Origin: CAIYRG01 sp963747255
Lineage (GTDB): Bacteria; Pseudomonadota; Alphaproteobacteria; Micropepsales; Micropepsaceae
Length of the DNA stretch: 64,000 nt
Direction: 5' to 3'
NCBI GenBank assembly: GCA_963747255.1
Contig: CAVVEG010000018.1
Span: 434,001-498,000, forward strand
The notes beneath the pieces are model-generated. The model worked only from the letters and a program-made list of their open reading frames with translations. It made no database searches and was not told the DNA's origin. Numbering within the stretch: the first letter of the stretch is position 1; every line of letters begins with the position of its first letter. The position numbers and the translations under genes were made by a program. Of the stretch, positions 60,262-64,000 are shown in pieces.

Positions 60262-61560
60262 ATGAGCTGCAACCGCAACCTGCAGGCAACTATTGCAGAC
60301 TTCGATGACGGAGTTTGCCGCCCGGACATATTGCACGCCTTGCAAAGTCGTTGTGATCAGAATCGGCCGCTTCGGATACTGCATATGATCGACACGCTCG
60401 GCATGGGCGGCGCCGAGAACTGGCTGATCGCCGTGTTGCGCCATTGGTCCACAAACGGCGTGGGGCGCATGGATTTCCTCCTGACCAGCGGACGGGTCGG
60501 CATATTCGATGAGGAGGCCAGGCGGCTCGGCGCAAATCTTTATTATCTGACGTTCCTGAGGAAAGGCGTTCCCGCATTTGCGAGCGGCTTTCGCAAAGTC
60601 CTGCGCAATGGCAGATACGATGCGATTCACAGCCATGCCGACTGTGCATCCGGCTGGCATTTCTTATTGGGAACGGGCGTACTGCCGCCAATTCGGGTAG
60701 CCCATGTACACAATAGCTGGTTCCACGTAAAAGCACATTACGCGGTTACGCCGTCACGCCGTATGGCGGTCATTGGCGGGAAGATGCTGACCAACAGGCT
60801 CGCCACCCATGTCTGCGGTACCTCGGCGAAATCCCTTTCGGAATATGGCTTCTCCCGGGGTCGATTAATTCCTCCCGTGGTCCGCGTTGTTTACTGCGGA
60901 TTCGATGTCGGCAAATTCAATGCCCCTCGGGAACCGGATCGGGAATCCGTCCTGCAGGAATTCGGATGGCCGGGGCATGCCAAGCTCGCGCTTTTTGCCG
61001 GCCGGTTGGATAGCGCTCTCAACCGTTCCAATCACACAAATCAAAAAAATTCATGGTTGGCTCTGAATGCCGTTCGGGTGGCAATGGGGAGCAATTCAGA
61101 TCTGCGTTTCCTGATGGCGGGGGCGGGGGATGCCAGACCTCAACTGGAAGCGCATGTGGCCACATGGGGTCTGCAGGAGCGTATTCGTTTGACCGGCGTG
61201 CGGATGGATATTCCGCGGCTGATGCGCGCAGCCGATGTACTGTTCTTTCCGTCGCGCAACGAAGGTCTCGGGATGGTGGCCGTGGAGGCACAGGCAGCTG
61301 GAACGCCGGTTCTGGCGAGCACGTCCGTGCCGCGGGAATGTGTCGTCGTTCCCGAACTTTACGATGCCGTGTCCCTCGACGAGCCCATCGAGCACTGGGC
61401 CAGTGCCCTGCTCGCCCGGATTGAAAAGCCGCGCCCCCCCGTGGAATTGTCCCGGGCGAGGCTGGAAGCGTCGCCATTTTCGATCGAGAATTCATCTCGC
61501 GCGCTGGAACAGATATACCGCGGACCTCCCGAAGGAACGGAATTGACCTGTGAGCGTTGA
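60262..61560 (+). CDS. Glycosyltransferase family 4, paralogue of the previous gene
   Basis: 432 residues. LRILHMIDTLGMGGAENWLI is the N-terminal donor loop, close to the altered one in the previous gene (ETLGHGAVENWL), so the two are tandem paralogues. RYDAIHSHADCASGWHFLLG, IRVAHVHNSWFHVK, ALFAGRLDSALNRSNHTNQK, RLTGVRMDIPRLMRAADVLF, and PSRNEGLGMVAVEAQAAGTP (E-x7-E) complete the fold. The N-terminus has about 35 extra residues before the first strand. The gap from the previous stop is 22 bp. Confidence 0.88.
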   Translation: MSCNRNLQATIADFDDGVCRPDILHALQSRCDQNRPLRILHMIDTLGMGGAENWLIAVLRHWSTNGVGRMDFLLTSGRVGIFDEEARRLGANLYYLTFLRKGVPAFASGFRKVLRNGRYDAIHSHADCASGWHFLLGTGVLPPIRVAHVHNSWFHVKAHYAVTPSRRMAVIGGKMLTNRLATHVCGTSAKSLSEYGFSRGRLIPPVVRVVYCGFDVGKFNAPREPDRESVLQEFGWPGHAKLALFAGRLDSALNRSNHTNQKNSWLALNAVRVAMGSNSDLRFLMAGAGDARPQLEAHVATWGLQERIRLTGVRMDIPRLMRAADVLFFPSRNEGLGMVAVEAQAAGTPVLASTSVPRECVVVPELYDAVSLDEPIEHWASALLARIEKPRPPVELSRARLEASPFSIENSSRALEQIYRGPPEGTELTCER

Positions 61561-61617
61561 CGGACCAATCCGGTTTTGGGGCCTGTCTGGCCTGCCCGGC
61601 AGTACCGGTATCGGGAT

Positions 61618-62565
61618 GTGACAACGCAAATCGCGATACTGATCCCCGCATACAATTGCGCCAGCACCATTGCCGATACCGTAAACTCCCTGCAACAGAT
61701 CGGGGAAGGTTGGGAATACGTCGACCGCGTTCTGATATGCGACGATGCATCGGCGGACGCCACCTGGTCGGTACTTCAGTCCATTGAATTTGACAAATGT
61801 CCCCTGACATTGCTGCGGCATGAAAAAAATTCCGGCGAATCGGCCTGTTACGGCACGATGCTCAAGGTACTTTCGGATTCGATCCGCTGGTTCCTGGTGC
61901 TGCATGCAGACGATCTCGCGTTGCCGAATTTTCTCAAGCGCAACTACGGGATTATGGCGCGGTGCAATGACCGGGTTGCAGCGGTTTCGAGCAACTATAT
62001 TACCTTTGGGCCGGGAAATGAGCGGCTCGCCCACTCGCCTGCGGAAGACACAACCGTATTCCGGGACGGAGCGGAACAGGAATTGGTCCACACCGCTCTT
62101 GTCGGTTGCTGGTGGCACATTTCCGGTTCGCTCATCAACAGAGATCTCTGGCAGAAGTTCGGCGGCAGGCGAGCGGAATTTCCGCAAGTGGGCGATTGGG
62201 ACCTGATGCTGCGCTGGCAAATGGCAGGTTATGCAGTTGGTCACTCTCTCATTCCAACCACCAAGTACCGGTTGAATAGCGGCAGTTCGCTTTCTTCCAA
62301 ATCCTATCTGCGCTTCAGCGATATTGGCGAACGTACCGCAGTCATTCTCGGGTTGCCGGAAATCTTCTCCCGAAGCGTGAGGAGGAAGTGGGCCGTTCGC
62401 GTGGCCCGCGACTCCATCAGGCGGGCCTGCAGACTTATCGCTTCGGGAAAACCGCTATTCGCTATACGCGGCGCCCTGGTCTCCGCACAGTGCGTTGCCT
62501 CACTGCTCAAGCCGCAGCCGCGAGACCTGGCTGCAGAAGGTGGCAGTGTCGCTTTACGGCATTAA
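61618..62565 (+). CDS. Glycosyltransferase family 2 (GT-A), 4
   Basis: 315 residues from GTG 61618, placed directly before the first strand TQIAILIPAYNCASTIADTV. VDRVLICDDASADATWSVLQ, RWFLVLHADDLALPNFLKRN (the DD metal site), WHISGSLINRDLWQKFGG and VGDWDLMLRWQMAGYAVGHS follow. The C-terminal helices are basic. An in-frame TTG at 61576 would add 14 residues. It overlaps the next gene by 26 bp. Confidence 0.87.
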   Translation: MTTQIAILIPAYNCASTIADTVNSLQQIGEGWEYVDRVLICDDASADATWSVLQSIEFDKCPLTLLRHEKNSGESACYGTMLKVLSDSIRWFLVLHADDLALPNFLKRNYGIMARCNDRVAAVSSNYITFGPGNERLAHSPAEDTTVFRDGAEQELVHTALVGCWWHISGSLINRDLWQKFGGRRAEFPQVGDWDLMLRWQMAGYAVGHSLIPTTKYRLNSGSSLSSKSYLRFSDIGERTAVILGLPEIFSRSVRRKWAVRVARDSIRRACRLIASGKPLFAIRGALVSAQCVASLLKPQPRDLAAEGGSVALRH

Positions 62566-63319
62566 AAAATACCGGCGTTGGCTGAGCGAATTCGGATCCG
62601 CGGGCGCTTATCGATTGTGGCGCTGCGGCAGCAGCGCTTCGCTGGAGATCATCCAGCTTCGATCCCGCCGGTTCGGAGCGATTGCGCTAAGAAATCGCAT
62701 TGAGGATTTCGAGGTGATAAACACGGTCCTCTGCTTTGACGCATACAACTGCGCGCAGCCGCGCGGCCAATTTGCTTCCGTAATTGATTTGGGCGCGAAT
62801 ATCGGCATTGCCACCCGCTATTTTCTTGCCACTTTGCCGAATGTTTCAATTCTGGCGATCGAGCCATGCAAGGAAAATTGTCAACTCCTGCTCAACAATG
62901 TGCATATCGCCAACGCAGCCCATCGGGTGACATTATGGGAGTCTGCGGTCGGACCGATAGATGGATCAGGCCGGTTTGCAAATAACCCGGGAGCAAAAAC
63001 CCGGTTTGATAGCCTCAAGGTCGATTATACCGCGGAGCTGAATTCGGTATCCGTCCCGATCTGTTCCCTGGAACGCGTGGTCCGCAACGTCGAATCACCC
63101 ATACTGCTGAAGATGGACGTTGAGGGCGCGGAGCACAGTCTGTTGACCTGTCGTGCGACGTGGATCGGCAATGTCGCGCAGATGATGATCGAATTTCACA
63201 GTTTCACCGACGAGCAGCACTGGCGAACCGTGCTGAAATCCGAGGGATGGGAGTCACAGAAGCATTTCGATACGTGGCATTTTTGGCGTTACCCCACGGT
63301 TTCACTGGAACAGCAATGA
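62540..63319 (+). CDS. FkbM-family methyltransferase 4
   Basis: 259 residues from GTG 62540 (GTG 62546 and TTG 62495 are alternatives). FASVIDLGANIGIATRYFLA (motif I), VSILAIEPCKENCQLLLNNV, NSVSVPICSLERVVRNVESP and ILLKMDVEGAEHSLLTC, then AQMMIEFHSFTDEQHWRTV. It has all FkbM motifs. It is the fourth of its kind in 15 kb and the last complete gene of the window. Confidence 0.87.
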   Translation: MAVSLYGIKKYRRWLSEFGSAGAYRLWRCGSSASLEIIQLRSRRFGAIALRNRIEDFEVINTVLCFDAYNCAQPRGQFASVIDLGANIGIATRYFLATLPNVSILAIEPCKENCQLLLNNVHIANAAHRVTLWESAVGPIDGSGRFANNPGAKTRFDSLKVDYTAELNSVSVPICSLERVVRNVESPILLKMDVEGAEHSLLTCRATWIGNVAQMMIEFHSFTDEQHWRTVLKSEGWESQKHFDTWHFWRYPTVSLEQQ

Positions 63320-63371
63320 CGTTCAATCGCGAGTTGCAGTTTCCGTACGGCTGGAAAGCACCCAGAATACC

Positions 63372-64000
63372 ATGAACATCGCATATTCCATTCTCGTCTG
63401 TTTGGCGGTATTTGGCGTCCTCATCCTGATGCTTCGGACCGACGGCGTCTCCCTTGGATTGCCCATTGCCTATCTCCTCACACTGTACATGATCCACCTC
63501 CCCGGCGCATTTGCTCATCTGTACGATAACTGGTTCCTTACGGATAATCTGTATACAGAGATTGGGATCGGTTTTACAGCTCTGGCGTCAACCTGTTTCG
63601 TTGCCGGAGTATGGTTCGCCAGACGCGGGATCGCATCTGCTGCCATAGCCGTTCATCAGGAGCGGCGCAGGTTCTGGTCATTCTGCCTGCTGGGAGGATG
63701 GATCGTTCTGTACGGTCTGTATCCACTGCACAATGTAGCCAGCCTTGGCGCCGTGGTAGATATGGGTGGCGCAATCTGGATTTTGGGCGTTTTGCTGGCT
63801 TTGAGATACTCGGTATCAAAAGGCGATCTGAAATCCGTTATAATATGGACTATTGCGCTCTCGGTTTTTCCTGTTCTGCGGCTCTTGCAGGGCGGCTTTC
63901 TGGGCTACGGCGTTGCGGCTGCCATTCTTGCTGTTTCTTGCATATTTGTCACAGCAAAGCGGTTGACGCCGCTGATCGTCGGATTTGGATTGGCTGGCTT
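63372..64000 (+). CDS. Polytopic membrane protein, possible O-antigen polymerase/ligase (runs off the right edge)
   Basis: 209 codons open to the window end. The product has at least six hydrophobic helices: YSILVCLAVFGVLILMLR, LGLPIAYLLTLYMIHLPG, IGIGFTALASTCFVAGVWFA, FWSFCLLGGWIVLYGLYPLH, SVIIWTIALSVFPVLRLLQG and YGVAAAILAVSCIFVTAKRL, separated by short polar loops. Its place at the end of a glycan locus fits a polymerase, ligase or flippase. An ABC-export system needs a ligase rather than a Wzy polymerase. The diagnostic periplasmic loop is beyond the edge. Confidence 0.6.
   Translation, partial: MNIAYSILVCLAVFGVLILMLRTDGVSLGLPIAYLLTLYMIHLPGAFAHLYDNWFLTDNLYTEIGIGFTALASTCFVAGVWFARRGIASAAIAVHQERRRFWSFCLLGGWIVLYGLYPLHNVASLGAVVDMGGAIWILGVLLALRYSVSKGDLKSVIIWTIALSVFPVLRLLQGGFLGYGVAAAILAVSCIFVTAKRLTPLIVGFGLAG

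Noticed and set aside
1..64000. CRISPR arrays, tRNA and rRNA genes
   Set aside because: No regular direct repeats with spacers and no cloverleaf or rRNA-like segments were noticed. The repeated elements are hairpin repeats and gene duplicates.

Overview
This window is high-GC DNA from a Gram-negative bacterium. It carries Tat and Sec signal peptides, a TonB-dependent receptor, an RND tripartite pump and an ABC-type O-antigen/capsule locus. An interspersed repeat built on GCATTTTCCGCCGAAGTGG and its mirror resembles the intergenic palindromes common in Alphaproteobacteria, so an alphaproteobacterium is my best guess; a Rhizomicrobium/Micropepsaceae-like organism is only an impression. No rRNA, tRNA or CRISPR array was seen.

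Region 1 (1-10.7 kb) is redox and catabolic: the N-terminus of a bis-MGD molybdenum oxidoreductase, a PQQ alcohol dehydrogenase, an IorAB-like molybdenum hydroxylase pair, a Crp/Fnr regulator followed by a 31-residue membrane peptide, a DMT exporter, a SorA/SorB-like sulfite dehydrogenase with its cytochrome c, and a lactonase-like hydrolase coupled to an MFS importer.

Region 2 (10.7-27.2 kb) is the most unusual part. It holds ten copies of one exported protein family of unknown function, called here the PDF family because most members start with IPDFS-like residues and end in Asp-Phe-stop. They sit in three minus-strand operons plus one outlier, with two small membrane proteins inside one operon and at least five decayed 3' ends scattered between. 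An accessory patch (19.1-23 kb) interrupts them with a PepSY lipoprotein, an orphan receiver, a HigBA toxin-antitoxin pair with a clear operator, an IS5-type remnant and an isolated PEP-CTERM protein.

Region 3 (25.1-41.1 kb) has two TPR proteins fused to a PRMT7-like arginine methyltransferase. They flank a CusCBA/CzcCBA-like efflux operon and a divergent two-component system; the second PRMT gene directly follows the histidine kinase gene. Next come a large TonB-dependent receptor with a G10 tract in its leader region and an exported peroxiredoxin.

Region 4 (41.7-64 kb) is a plus-strand polysaccharide locus: asparagine synthase, Wzm/Wzt with an acyltransferase between them, ten glycosyltransferases, a DegT/perosamine-type aminotransferase with a cupin and a methyltransferase, four FkbM methyltransferases, and the start of a polytopic membrane protein. 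It predicts an ABC-exported, amino-sugar-containing, methylated surface glycan.

Six genes (at 7158, 17165, 19962, 23151, 56419 and 58993) are each broken by what looks like a single-base indel, mostly in a homopolymer. This fits sequencing or assembly error at least as well as real pseudogenes, so I give the full extents.
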